Part shown: positions 26,851 through 34,881 of the stretch, piece after piece
How positions within the stretch are numbered: position 1 is the first letter of the stretch
Layout of the letters: the number at the start of each line of letters is the position of its first letter
Source: DATKBT01 sp035546295
GTDB lineage: Bacteria; Acidobacteriota; Thermoanaerobaculia; Multivoradales; Multivoraceae
Direction of reading: 5' to 3'
Length of the DNA stretch: 45,503 bases
NCBI GenBank assembly: GCA_035546295.1
Contig: DATKBT010000002.1
Coordinates: 1 to 45,503 of the forward strand
Notes under the pieces: generated by a model
Seen by the model: only the letters and a program-made list of their open reading frames with translations
The model's database searches: none
Told to the model about the DNA's origin: nothing
Made by a program: the position numbers and the translations under genes

Positions 26851-27477
26851 CTAACCCTCCGGCTCGACCTGCTCCGGCTTCCAGATGCGCAGGAGCCAGA
26901 TCAGGAGTGCGATGATGAAGAACGCGGCGGGGGAGAGCAGCATGAGGCCGTTGGGCTCGTACCAGCCCCCCTCGGTCTCGAGCTGCAGCACGGTCACCCC
27001 GAATAGCGTTCCGGAGCCGAACAGCTCGCGGAAGAACGCGGTGACCATGAGAATCGCGCTGTAGCCCAGCCCGTTGCCCAGCCCGTCGAAAAAGCTGAGC
27101 ACCGGCCCGTTCTGCATGGCGAAGGCCTCGGCGCGCCCCATGATGATGCAGTTGGTGATGATCAGGCCGACGAACACCGAGAGCTGCTTGCTGATCTCGA
27201 ACAGGTAGGCCTTGAGGATCTGGTCGACCATGATCACCAGTGAGGCGATGACCACGAGCTGGACGATGATCCGGATGCTGTTGGGGATGTTGTCGCGCAG
27301 CAGGCTGATGGTGACGTTGGACACGGTCAGCACGGCGACCACGGCCAGGCACATGACGAACGCGGTCTGGAGCTTGGTGGTGACCGCCAGCGCCGAGCAG
27401 ATGCCCAGCACCTGGAGCGCGATCGGATTGTTCTGGAACAGCGGATCGAGCGCCGCTTCGGTCTTCTTGACAGCCAT
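26851..27477 (-). CDS. nqrD: Na+-translocating NADH:quinone reductase subunit D
   Basis: A 208-residue membrane subunit with about six helices. The conserved pair of cysteine motifs is ALQVLGICSALAVTTKLQTA and VGLIITNCIIMGRAEAFA; with NqrE it holds the membrane iron centre. FFDGLGNGLGYSAILM and FFRELFGSGTLFG also match the family. ATG at 27475-27477 overlaps the nqrC stop as TGATG, implying translational coupling. The protein ends PEQVEPEG, 3 bp before the nqrE start. Confidence 0.96.
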   Translation of the reverse strand: MAVKKTEAALDPLFQNNPIALQVLGICSALAVTTKLQTAFVMCLAVVAVLTVSNVTISLLRDNIPNSIRIIVQLVVIASLVIMVDQILKAYLFEISKQLSVFVGLIITNCIIMGRAEAFAMQNGPVLSFFDGLGNGLGYSAILMVTAFFRELFGSGTLFGVTVLQLETEGGWYEPNGLMLLSPAAFFIIALLIWLLRIWKPEQVEPEG

Positions 27478-28253
27478 CAGGTGATCTCCCGGGCCCGGAA
27501 CCGCTCGAGGAAGGGTCCGAGGCCGTTCTCGCCCAGCCAGAACCGGATCATGTAGGTGACTCCGCGCGCCGTGAAGGTGGCGCCCGAGAGCCCGTCGACG
27601 ACGTACGGGTTCTCCTCGGGGGGCGGCGCCGGCCCCTTGATCACCGAGAGCGCGACCTCTCCCTCCTGGAAGATCTTGCGCCCCGGCCAGAAGGACTTCC
27701 AGCGCGGGTTGTCGACCTCGCCGCCGAGTCCCGGGGTCTCCTTGTGCTCGTAGTAGGTGATGCCGCGCACCGTCTGCAGGTCGGAGTCGAGCGCGAGGAA
27801 GCCGTACATCATCCCCCACAGCCCGACCCCTTCGATCGGCAGCACCAGCATCTCGACCTCGCCGGCGTCGTTGCGCACGAGGTAGACCTCGGCGTGGTCG
27901 GCGACGCGGGTGAGCCCGGCCTGGTTCTGCGGCGCCGGCTCGCTCGCCGCAGGATCGACCCTCTCCTTGCGGGCATCGAAGGTGGCGGGGTCGATGCTGG
28001 GGACCAGCTCCCCGGTCTTGCGGTCGATCACCACCGCTTCGATGCGCTCGAACGCCTGCTCGACCTCCTCGACGGTGAGCTCCTCGCCGGGCTGGGCGAT
28101 GCCCACCGCCTCGAGCACGCGCTTGCGCTTGTCGAGCTCGGCGTTGAACTGCTGCTTCTCCTTCAGGCTGACCGCCGCGCCCGAGACCATCACGCCGCAG
28201 ACGACGCAGACCAGGGTGGCGAAGAGGATCGTGTAGATCGTGCTATGTCGCAA
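27477..28253 (-). CDS. nqrC: Na+-translocating NADH:quinone reductase subunit C
   Basis: A 258-residue subunit with one N-terminal membrane helix (IYTILFATLVCVVCGVMVSG) and a periplasmic FMN domain. FMN is expected on T226 in DGLSGATFTARG, the ApbE target motif; Vibrio uses the equivalent T225. GVGLWGMMYGFLALD and KETPGLGGEVDN are family hallmarks. The start is TTG at 28253, supported by AGGAGG seven bases upstream, and it overlaps the nqrB stop by 11 bp. Residues 92-112 are more polar than in Vibrio but length is normal. Confidence 0.96.
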   Translation of the reverse strand: MRHSTIYTILFATLVCVVCGVMVSGAAVSLKEKQQFNAELDKRKRVLEAVGIAQPGEELTVEEVEQAFERIEAVVIDRKTGELVPSIDPATFDARKERVDPAASEPAPQNQAGLTRVADHAEVYLVRNDAGEVEMLVLPIEGVGLWGMMYGFLALDSDLQTVRGITYYEHKETPGLGGEVDNPRWKSFWPGRKIFQEGEVALSVIKGPAPPPEENPYVVDGLSGATFTARGVTYMIRFWLGENGLGPFLERFRAREIT

Positions 28254-29460
28254 GGCGAGCCCTCCTCCTCTTGATGTTCGCCTTCACGACGTAGTGGTCG
28301 ATCAGCGAGGAGAAGACGTTCATGAACAGGATGGCCAGCATCATCCCCTCGGGGAAGGCCGGGTTGATGGTGCGGATGAGGATCGCCAGCACTCCGATCA
28401 GGAACCCGTAGATCAGTCGTCCGGTGTTCGACTGAGCGGCGCTCACCGGATCGGTCGCCATGAAGACCATGCCGAAGGCCCAGCCGCCGAGCACCATGTG
28501 CCACCACCAGGGGATGGCCAGCATTCCGTTGGTGGAGCCCTCGGCGAAGGCGTTGAGCAGCATCGCGGTGCCGATCGAGCCGATGGTGCACGACAGCATG
28601 ATCCGCCACGAGCCGACGCCCGTGATCAGCAGGATCGCAGCGCCGATCAGGCAGGCGAGCGCCGAGGTCTCGCCCATCGATCCGGCAACGGTGCCGAGGA
28701 AGGCGTCCATCCAGGTGGCGTCGGCGACGACCGCCTGCTGGCCGCCGATCGCGGCCTCGCCGAGCAGCGTGGCGCCGCTGTAGGCGTCGGGGTCGGTCTG
28801 GGCCGCGATCCACACCTGATCGCCCGAGATCCGCCCCGGATACGCGAAGAAAAGGAACACGCGTGCGGTCAGCGCCGGGTTCAGGATGTTCATCCCAGTG
28901 CCGCCGAACACCTCCTTGCCGATCAACACGCCGAAGACGATGCCGATCGCGACCTGCCAGAGCGGAATGGTGGGCGGCAGGATCAGCGGGAAGAGCATGC
29001 CGGTGACCAGGAAGCCCTCGTTGATCTCGTGCTTGCGGATGACGGCGAAGATGACCTCGACGATGCCGCCGACCGCGAAGGTGACGATCAGCACCGGCAG
29101 GTAGTAGAGGGCGCCGTGGACGATGTTGGCCCACAGGTTGCCGGGATCGAGAGCCAGCCCGAGGCGCTGCATCGCGGCGGTCTGCCAGGTGTCGAGCGGC
29201 AGCGCGCCCCCCTGGACGGCGAGGTGCGCCTGCAGGCCGGTGTTGTACATCGCCATGTACACGCACGGGATGAGCGCCACCACCACGGTGACCATCAGCC
29301 GCTTGAGGTCGACGGCGTCGCGCACGTGCGACGCGCCGGGGGTCACCTTGCCGGGGGTGTAGAGGAAGGTGTCGGGCGCCTCGTAGAGCGCGTGGAGCTT
29401 CTCGAGCTTTCCACCCTTCTCGAACATCTTGCCCTGACGGTCCAGGAGCCTGCGCAGCAT
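28243..29460 (-). CDS. nqrB: Na+-translocating NADH:quinone reductase subunit B
   Basis: A 405-residue multi-helix membrane subunit that holds covalent FMN, riboflavin and the quinone site and is central to Na+ pumping. The FMN threonine is T231 in DAYSGATLLGEAA. FLVTGMLFPLILPPTIPLWQ, GKEVFGGTGMNILNPALTARVFLFFAYP and FMATDPVSAAQSNTGR match the family. ATG at 29460 is 4 bp after the nqrA stop. No truncation is seen. Confidence 0.97.
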   Translation of the reverse strand: MLRRLLDRQGKMFEKGGKLEKLHALYEAPDTFLYTPGKVTPGASHVRDAVDLKRLMVTVVVALIPCVYMAMYNTGLQAHLAVQGGALPLDTWQTAAMQRLGLALDPGNLWANIVHGALYYLPVLIVTFAVGGIVEVIFAVIRKHEINEGFLVTGMLFPLILPPTIPLWQVAIGIVFGVLIGKEVFGGTGMNILNPALTARVFLFFAYPGRISGDQVWIAAQTDPDAYSGATLLGEAAIGGQQAVVADATWMDAFLGTVAGSMGETSALACLIGAAILLITGVGSWRIMLSCTIGSIGTAMLLNAFAEGSTNGMLAIPWWWHMVLGGWAFGMVFMATDPVSAAQSNTGRLIYGFLIGVLAILIRTINPAFPEGMMLAILFMNVFSSLIDHYVVKANIKRRRARLAT

Positions 29461-29464
29461 CGCC

Positions 29465-30892
29465 TCAGCCCTCCTTCTCGATCAGGGTGAGGATCTGGCG
29501 CAGGTAGGGGCCGTACTCGATCTTCCCCGGGTCGACGAACGTGCACAACGCGAGGTCGTCCTCCTCGAGCTCGAGGCAGCCGAGCTCCTCGGCGCGCTCG
29601 ACGTCCTGAACCACGAGCGACTTGAGCAGGAAGGTCGGCTGGAGGTCGAGCGGCACCACCTTCTCGTAGAGCCCAAAGGGCACGATCGCGCGCGGCGAGC
29701 CGTAGGTCGAGGTGCCGAAGGTGAAGCGCTTCCCCGGCATCAGCTTCGAGAGGAACAGGTTGGTCGCCGAGAAGCGGTCGGCTCCGGGCGCCATCCAGCC
29801 CAGGAACTCGCGTTTCCGGTCTTCGGGGATCACCGAGATCTGCTGGTGGTAGCGGCCGAGATAGCCGTGGATCGACCCCATCGCGCGACGTCCCGAGAGC
29901 ACCGATCCAGAGATCACGCGGTGCGGCGGCTGCTGGCTCACCGCGCCCGACTGCGGGGCGGACGGATCGGGCACCGGCGCGGCGGTGGGCACCAGCTCGC
30001 GCTCGGTCAGTGCGTCGGTCGACGCGCCGATGCGGGTGCGCAGGTGGCGCGGGTTGACCACCGACGGACCACCCAACGCCACGATCCGCACCAGGTCGAG
30101 CACGCCGGTCTCGAACAGACGCCCGATCGAGAGCACGTCCTGGAGGCCGAGGTACCAGACCACGCGCTCGCGGTTCACCGGATCGAGCAGGTGGATGTGG
30201 AGCCCAGGGGTGCCGGCCGGGTGGGGACCCGAGAACTCCTCGGTCCGGAACCGCTCGCCCGCCGGTGCCTCGATGCGTGTGCCCGGGCTCTTGCACAGGA
30301 AGACGGGTCCGTCGGTGAGCTGCGCCAGGGCCGCCATGCCGCGCTCGAAGTCGGACCGACGCCCCTCGAGGAACAGCTCGACGTCGGGCGCCAGCGGCTG
30401 GGTGTCCGTCGCGGTGACGAAGATCGACCGGGGGACGGTCCCCGGTGCGGCAACGCGGCCGAACGGACGCGCGCGGATCGCCGTCCACATCCCGGACTCG
30501 AGCAGCAGGGCGGAGACGTCGTCGCGTGAGATCGAGGCGGGATGCGCGCCCCTGAAGCTCGAGAACGACACCGAGCCCCTGCCCCCGGCGTCGTCGCCCG
30601 GATCGAGTCGGATCACCACGGATTGGAGCGCCCGCTTGGCGCCGCGGTTGATGGCCGTGACGGTGCCGCTGCCCGGGGCGCTGAAGCGCACCCCCGGCTG
30701 CTTCTTGTCCTCGAAGAGTAGCTGGCCGAGCCGAACCGAGTCGCCTTCGACGACGTTCATGGACGGCTTCATGCCGGGATAGTCGGCGGCGACCAGGGCG
30801 ACGCTGCCCGGATTCGGCGCGTCGTCGATCTGCCGGTCGGGAACGCCTGCGATCGGCAGATCGAGACCCCGTTTGACTTTGTGCAGACCCAT
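29465..30892 (-). CDS. nqrA: Na+-translocating NADH:quinone reductase subunit A
   Basis: A 475-residue cytoplasmic subunit and the first gene of the nqr operon. The N-terminal barrel-sandwich (KVKRGLDLPIAGVP, ADYPGMKPSMNVVEGDSVRLGQ, APGSGTVTAINRGAKR) and the GTPGLHIHLLDPVN and ISGSVLSGRRAMG stretches are typical of NqrA. It is longer by roughly 25 residues than the Vibrio protein, partly from a Pro/Ala-rich segment near 300-320. ATG at 30892 begins MGLHKVKRG; GAGGA lies upstream. A perfect Rex-type palindrome sits 175 bp upstream of the start. Confidence 0.96.
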   Translation of the reverse strand: MGLHKVKRGLDLPIAGVPDRQIDDAPNPGSVALVAADYPGMKPSMNVVEGDSVRLGQLLFEDKKQPGVRFSAPGSGTVTAINRGAKRALQSVVIRLDPGDDAGGRGSVSFSSFRGAHPASISRDDVSALLLESGMWTAIRARPFGRVAAPGTVPRSIFVTATDTQPLAPDVELFLEGRRSDFERGMAALAQLTDGPVFLCKSPGTRIEAPAGERFRTEEFSGPHPAGTPGLHIHLLDPVNRERVVWYLGLQDVLSIGRLFETGVLDLVRIVALGGPSVVNPRHLRTRIGASTDALTERELVPTAAPVPDPSAPQSGAVSQQPPHRVISGSVLSGRRAMGSIHGYLGRYHQQISVIPEDRKREFLGWMAPGADRFSATNLFLSKLMPGKRFTFGTSTYGSPRAIVPFGLYEKVVPLDLQPTFLLKSLVVQDVERAEELGCLELEEDDLALCTFVDPGKIEYGPYLRQILTLIEKEG

Positions 30893-31066
30893 GGAAGGCG
30901 GTCCTCGACGAGGCTCGTGAGGGAGCGGTTGGCGATGATCGGTGTTTCGGCGACGCGGCCGCGTCCGTCGAGGCGCGGTTCGTTGCGGACGCGGCGGAGC
31001 CGGCGGAAGGGGAAGCGCTTGCGATCCACGCAACCGGCGCGGTCGACGCCGAGCACCCCTGAGCGC

Positions 31067-31088
31067 GCTTGTGAATTGTTTCACAAGC
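31067..31088. promoter_or_regulatory. Rex-type operator upstream of nqrA
   Basis: A perfect inverted repeat with 9-bp arms GCTTGTGAA and TTCACAAGC around the 4-bp spacer TTGT. The core TTGTGAA-N4-TTCACAA matches the known binding site of the NADH/NAD+ sensor Rex. It is an AT-rich island in GC-rich DNA. It lies 175 bp before nqrA (minus strand) and 303 bp before the divergent keto-acid dehydrogenase E1 gene; both are NADH-linked, so either or both could be controlled. No clear -10/-35 pair is visible. The rest of the 498-bp gap 30893-31390 holds a repeat at 31174-31237 and nothing else I recognise. Confidence 0.8.
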
Positions 31089-31173
31089 ATCCGCGGGACG
31101 GCAACGAGGGGGCGGACTGCTCTTACCTGCTTCCGACGCTGCCCGTGAGGTGCTGGAGGGGGCTCGACGATCC

Positions 31174-31237
31174 GGAATCCGGTTCGCCGGCTGTTTCCCG
31201 GCGCCGCGCCGGAGGCGCCTGGAACCCGGAAGACATC
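31174..31237. repeat. Dispersed repeat, copy 3 (upstream of the E1 gene)
   Basis: This 64-bp stretch, beginning GGAATCCGGTTCGCCGGCTG and ending GGAAGACATC, is colinear with the core of the two copies between nqrF and nqrE (25956-26114 and 26139-26228), with perhaps ten differences. It keeps the GGCGCCGCGCCGGAGGCGCC self-complementary core. The minus-strand translation is GAAPGNSRRTGF, compared with GASPGNSRRTAF in copy 1. The CTAG end seen in copies 1 and 2 is missing here. Confidence 0.7.
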
Positions 31238-31390
31238 ACCAACCTCAGAGGTGCCGGTGAGCTCGTCAGAGGCTGGGAAGCCGCTGATACCATGCGAGAC
31301 CAAGCCTCCGGCGATGGATCGTCAGCAAACCGGGGCTCCCTCGACGGGCAGCCGACGATCGCCAGAAACCACGACCAGGCAGGCCATGCG

Positions 31391-33796
31391 ATGACGATGA
31401 CGAGTCCCTTCGAGCAGGGCGTGATGCAGTTCAACCGCGACGCCGTCCTCAGGGACTACCGGGTCGGCGTGCGCAGCCGCCACGCGAGCGTGCTCGGCCG
31501 CCAGGAGGTGCTCACCGGCCGCGCCAAGTTCGGCATCTTCGGCGACGGCAAGGAGGTCGCCCAGCTCGCCATGGCCTACGCCTTCCGGCGCGGCGACGTG
31601 CGCTCGGGCTATTACCGCGACCAGACCTTCATGCTGGCGCTCGGCCTGCTCGAGGTCGAGGAGATGTTCGCCCAGCTCTACGCGCACGCCGATCTCGAGG
31701 CCGAGCCGGCCTTCGGGGGGCGTGCGATGACGGGCCATTTCGCCACCCGCATGCTCGACCAGCGGGGGAGGCTCCGCGATCAGATCTCGGTCTACAACAG
31801 CTCAGCCGACCTGTCCCCGACCGCGGCGCAGATGCCGCGGCTGGTGGGGCTGGCGTACGCCTCGAAGCTCTACCGCGAGATCGAGGGGCTGACGCGGGCG
31901 GTGCCGGGGTTCTCGGAAGAGGGCAACGAAGTCGCGTTCGGCACGATCGGCAACGCGTCCTGCGCCGAAGGCGTGTTCTGGGAGGCCGTGAACGCCATCG
32001 GGGTCCTGCAGGTTCCGGCCCTGATCTCGATCTGGGACGACGGCTACGGGATCTCGGTCCCCAACCGCTACCAGATGACCAAGGGCAACGTCTCGGAGGT
32101 GCTCCAGGGCTTCCAGCGCCGCGCCGGCGGTCCCGGCTACGACGTGTTCACGATCGAGGGCTGGAATTACCCGCGCCTGTGCGAGACCTACCTGCGGGCT
32201 GTGGCGAGCTGCCGGCGCGATCACGTCCCCGTGATCCTCCACGTCTGCGAGCTCACCCAGCCCCTCGGCCACTCGACCTCGGGCAGCCACGAGCGCTACA
32301 AGTCGCCGGAGCGCCTGGCCTGGGAGCGCGACTACGACTGCCTGCGCAAGATGCGCGACTGGATGGTCGAGGAGGGGATCGCCTCCTCCGACCAGCTCGA
32401 CGCGATCGACGAGGAGGAGAAGATCCTCGTGCGCCAGGCGCGCGATCGGGCGCTCGAGGCCTACCGCGATCCGATCGCCCGCGAGAAGGCCGAGCTGCTG
32501 GGGCTGCTGCGCGAGGTCGCGGCCGGCGCCCCCGAGGTGGCGGCGGTCGCCGAGGCGCTGGAGCGCCGCGGCAGCGCGCTGCGCCGGGACCTGGCGATCG
32601 CGTCGCATCGGGCGCTGGTGGCGAGCCGGGGCGCGCGCGTCCCGGCCCGGGGTCGCCTCGCCGCCTGGCGCCGCGAGCTGCTCGAGCAGAGCGCCCGACG
32701 CTACGGCTCCGATCTCTACAGCGAGGGGGAGGAGTCGGCCCTGCGCGTGTCCAGGATCGAGCCCGTGTACGGCGCCGACCCGGTGGAGCTCAACGGCTTC
32801 GAGATCCTCAACGCCTGCTTCGACGCCGCCTTCGCCCGCGACCCGAGGGTGATCGCGATGGGGGAGGACGTCGGGCAGCTCGGCGACGTCAACCAGGGGC
32901 TGGCGCATCTCCAGCAGAAGTACGGCGAGCTGCGGGTCTCCGACACCGGCATTCGCGAGGCCACGATCCTCGGCCAGGCGATCGGGCTGGCGCTGCGCGG
33001 TCTACGACCGATCGCCGAGATCCAGTATCTCGACTACGTGCTCTACGCCCTTCAGATCATGTCCGACGACCTCGCCACGCTGCGCTGGCGCACGCGCGGC
33101 GGACAGAAGGCGCCTGTGATCATCCGCACCCGCGGGCATCGGCTGGAGGGAATCTGGCATTCGGGCTCGCCGATGGGCGGGATCCTCCACCTCTGTCGCG
33201 GGATCTACGTCTGCGTTCCGCGCGACGCCACCCGCGCCGCCGGCTTCTACAACACGCTGCTGCGCTCCGACGACACCGGCATGATCGTCGAGGTGCTCAA
33301 CGGCTACCGGCGCAAGGAGCCGCTCCCCTCGAACATCGACCAGCTCACGGTCCCGCTCGGCGTCCCCGAGGTCCTGCGTGCCGGGCGCGACGCGACGATC
33401 GTGACCTACGGAGCGCTTTGCCCGATCGCGCTCGACGCGGCCGCCGACCTCACCGAGCTGGGGATCGAAGCCGAGGTGATCGACGTCCAGACGCTGCTCC
33501 CCTTCGACCGCGAGGGGGTCATCGTCGAATCGCTGCGGCGAACCAACCGCATCCTGTTCCTCGACGAGGACGTGCCGGGGGGAGCGAGCGCCTTCATGCT
33601 GCGCGAGGTGCTCGAGAGGCAGCGCGGCTACGAGTGGCTCGACGCACAGCCGCGAACCCTCACCGCGGCCGAGCACCGGCCTCCTTACGGATCGGACGGC
33701 GACTACTTCTCGAAGCCCCAGCGCGAGGACATCGTCGAGGCGGTCTACGAGCTGATGCGCGAGGGGGACCCGCGGCGCTTCCCGGCGCTGGGGTGA
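31391..33796 (+). CDS. Alpha-keto acid dehydrogenase E1, fused alpha and beta subunits
   Basis: An 801-residue fusion. Residues 1-380 are the E1-alpha part, with the thiamine-diphosphate loop FGTIGNASCAEGVFWEAVNA...ISIWDDGYGIS, the variant (GNA/WDD in place of GDG/NN) usual for this fused group. Residues 460-801 are E1-beta (ELNGFEILNACFDAAFARDP, GEDVGQLGDVNQGL, SDTGIREATILGQAIGLALRG, EIQYLDY, LDEDVPGGASAF). It decarboxylates pyruvate or branched-chain keto acids and acylates the lipoyl domain of E2; the substrate is uncertain, and E2 and E3 are not in this window. ATG at 31391 has only a weak AGGCAGG site; ATG at 31397 is an alternative. It stands alone, divergent from nqrA. Confidence 0.92.
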   Translation: MTMTSPFEQGVMQFNRDAVLRDYRVGVRSRHASVLGRQEVLTGRAKFGIFGDGKEVAQLAMAYAFRRGDVRSGYYRDQTFMLALGLLEVEEMFAQLYAHADLEAEPAFGGRAMTGHFATRMLDQRGRLRDQISVYNSSADLSPTAAQMPRLVGLAYASKLYREIEGLTRAVPGFSEEGNEVAFGTIGNASCAEGVFWEAVNAIGVLQVPALISIWDDGYGISVPNRYQMTKGNVSEVLQGFQRRAGGPGYDVFTIEGWNYPRLCETYLRAVASCRRDHVPVILHVCELTQPLGHSTSGSHERYKSPERLAWERDYDCLRKMRDWMVEEGIASSDQLDAIDEEEKILVRQARDRALEAYRDPIAREKAELLGLLREVAAGAPEVAAVAEALERRGSALRRDLAIASHRALVASRGARVPARGRLAAWRRELLEQSARRYGSDLYSEGEESALRVSRIEPVYGADPVELNGFEILNACFDAAFARDPRVIAMGEDVGQLGDVNQGLAHLQQKYGELRVSDTGIREATILGQAIGLALRGLRPIAEIQYLDYVLYALQIMSDDLATLRWRTRGGQKAPVIIRTRGHRLEGIWHSGSPMGGILHLCRGIYVCVPRDATRAAGFYNTLLRSDDTGMIVEVLNGYRRKEPLPSNIDQLTVPLGVPEVLRAGRDATIVTYGALCPIALDAAADLTELGIEAEVIDVQTLLPFDREGVIVESLRRTNRILFLDEDVPGGASAFMLREVLERQRGYEWLDAQPRTLTAAEHRPPYGSDGDYFSKPQREDIVEAVYELMREGDPRRFPALG

Positions 33797-33965
33797 GTTG
33801 AGGGAGCCACCCTCCGTCTCGCCCGAGATCTCTCGTGGGTCTCTCGGAGCATCGGACTCATGCCTTCTGGTCCCGCCGAATGGCGGTCGAGCGCACTCGG
33901 GCTCCTCGATGGCCCCGAGCGGCGCGCAGCGCCTGCGAGGCTGGGGGTTGGGGGGGAGAGCAATG

Positions 33966-34006
33966 CCTAGCCGCGAATGTGCTAACCAGCACATTCAGAG
34001 GCTAGG
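33966..34006. repeat. Hairpin with CTAG ends in the E1-nfuA gap
   Basis: Outer arms CCTAGCC (33966-33972) and GGCTAGG (34000-34006) enclose inner arms GAATGTGCT (33975-33983) and AGCACATTC (33988-33996) around the loop AACC. Small bulges separate inner and outer stems. It lies just before repeat copy B. The gap 33797-34185 (389 bp) is occupied from here onward by repeats; 33797-33965 shows nothing apart from CCTGCGAGGCT, shared with the gap at 17.2 kb. Confidence 0.7.
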
Positions 34007-34010
34007 TCGG

Positions 34011-34130
34011 CGGTCAAAGTTCGATCAAGCCGCTGCGCTCGCCCAGAGAAAACGGCTGTGGCCTGGTCGACCCAGCCGCACCCGCTTGCGGGCTTGCGGC
34101 GCACGAGTGGTCGGCTAGCGGGCTCGTGGT
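34011..34130 (-). repeat. Dispersed repeat copy B (inverted relative to 26-144)
   Basis: The reverse complement of this 120-bp stretch matches positions 26-144 with three substitutions and one single-base indel, about 97% identity over 34 kb. It contains GGCCTGGTCGACC (34062-34074), a variant of the 13-mer that ends copy A. It sits between the fused E1 gene and nfuA, in intergenic DNA like copy A. A conserved small RNA or a mobile repeat would both explain such conservation. Confidence 0.85.
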
Positions 34131-34189
34131 ATGACCGCGCCGCGACCTCGCTGCTCGTTGGGGATTGGTGAACACCACGAGCCCGCTAG
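34115..34189. mobile_element. 75-bp element with perfect 16-bp terminal inverted repeats at the nfuA stop
   Basis: CTAGCGGGCTCGTGGT (34115-34130) is matched exactly by ACCACGAGCCCGCTAG (34174-34189). The right CTAG contains the TAG stop of the minus-strand nfuA (34186-34188). The left arm is shared with repeat copy B, so the element abuts or is part of it. The end sequence (CTAGC, then GCCCGTGG or GGGCTCGTGG, then T) resembles the ends of the 419-bp element at nqrM. It is too short to encode anything. Confidence 0.75.
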
Positions 34190-34749
34190 GCGTAGAAGGG
34201 ATTCTCGCCGGCGGCGTGGTCGGTGGTGTCGCGCACCGCCGTGATCTCGGGCACCGCCTCCAGGATCATCGTCTCGATCCCCTGCTTGAGCGTCACGTCG
34301 GCCATGCCGCAGCCCTGGCAGCCGCCGCCCATCGAGATGTAGGCGGTGTCGCCGCGGACGTCGATCAGGGTCACGAAACCGCCGTGGGAGGCGATCGCCG
34401 GGTTGATCTGGCGGTCGATGACTTCCGCGACCTCAGCGGCCTTCGGATCGCTCCAGGGCGAGTTGGGGTTGTCGAACTTGAAACCGGCCTCGGAGAGCCG
34501 CTGGACGAAGTCGACCGTCACCCCCTGCAGGTGCGGAGCGCTCTGCGCGTCGACGTAGACGTCGAACTCTCCGACGTCGACGACCGTGTCGCCCTCCTCG
34601 CGCTCGTCCTGGCCGACCAAGTCCATCTTGTACTGGAAGCTGCCGCCCTGGCGCCCGACGATGGCGATGCGCAGCGCGAGGTCCTCGCGATCCTCGTCCT
34701 CCATGGCCATCTGGACGTTCTTCTTGGCGAGCTCGGTGAGGGTGACCAT
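34186..34749 (-). CDS. nfuA: Fe-S biogenesis protein NfuA
   Basis: A 187-residue iron-sulfur carrier. Residues 1-95 form an A-type (HesB-like) scaffold without the usual cysteines, as in NfuA of other bacteria. Residues 103-180 form the NifU C-terminal domain with the cluster ligands C144 and C147 (SMGGGCQGCGMADVTLK). It receives and delivers [4Fe-4S] clusters; RimO, encoded 3 kb away, is a radical-SAM protein that needs them. ATG at 34749 follows GAGGAGAAGAG. The stop is TAG inside a terminal CTAG of a palindromic element. Confidence 0.92.
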   Translation of the reverse strand: MVTLTELAKKNVQMAMEDEDREDLALRIAIVGRQGGSFQYKMDLVGQDEREEGDTVVDVGEFDVYVDAQSAPHLQGVTVDFVQRLSEAGFKFDNPNSPWSDPKAAEVAEVIDRQINPAIASHGGFVTLIDVRGDTAYISMGGGCQGCGMADVTLKQGIETMILEAVPEITAVRDTTDHAAGENPFYA

Positions 34750-34881
34750 CGTTCTCTTCTCCTCGATGCTCCATGCTAACAGCGTGCGCCCGCCTGCGCT
34801 TCCCGGCGGCCTCTGCCGCCGGCAGTCGGGCTGCTAGTCTGGCGGCCTCTCGTCGCCGAGCGGCAGACCATGGAGGGGCGC

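Noticed and set aside
25907..27352. Minus-strand frame spanning nqrD, nqrE and the repeats
   Set aside because: It is a frame shadow of nqrD and nqrE; its in-frame passage through the repeats gives the chance GNSRRTAF translation, used here only as a repeat label.
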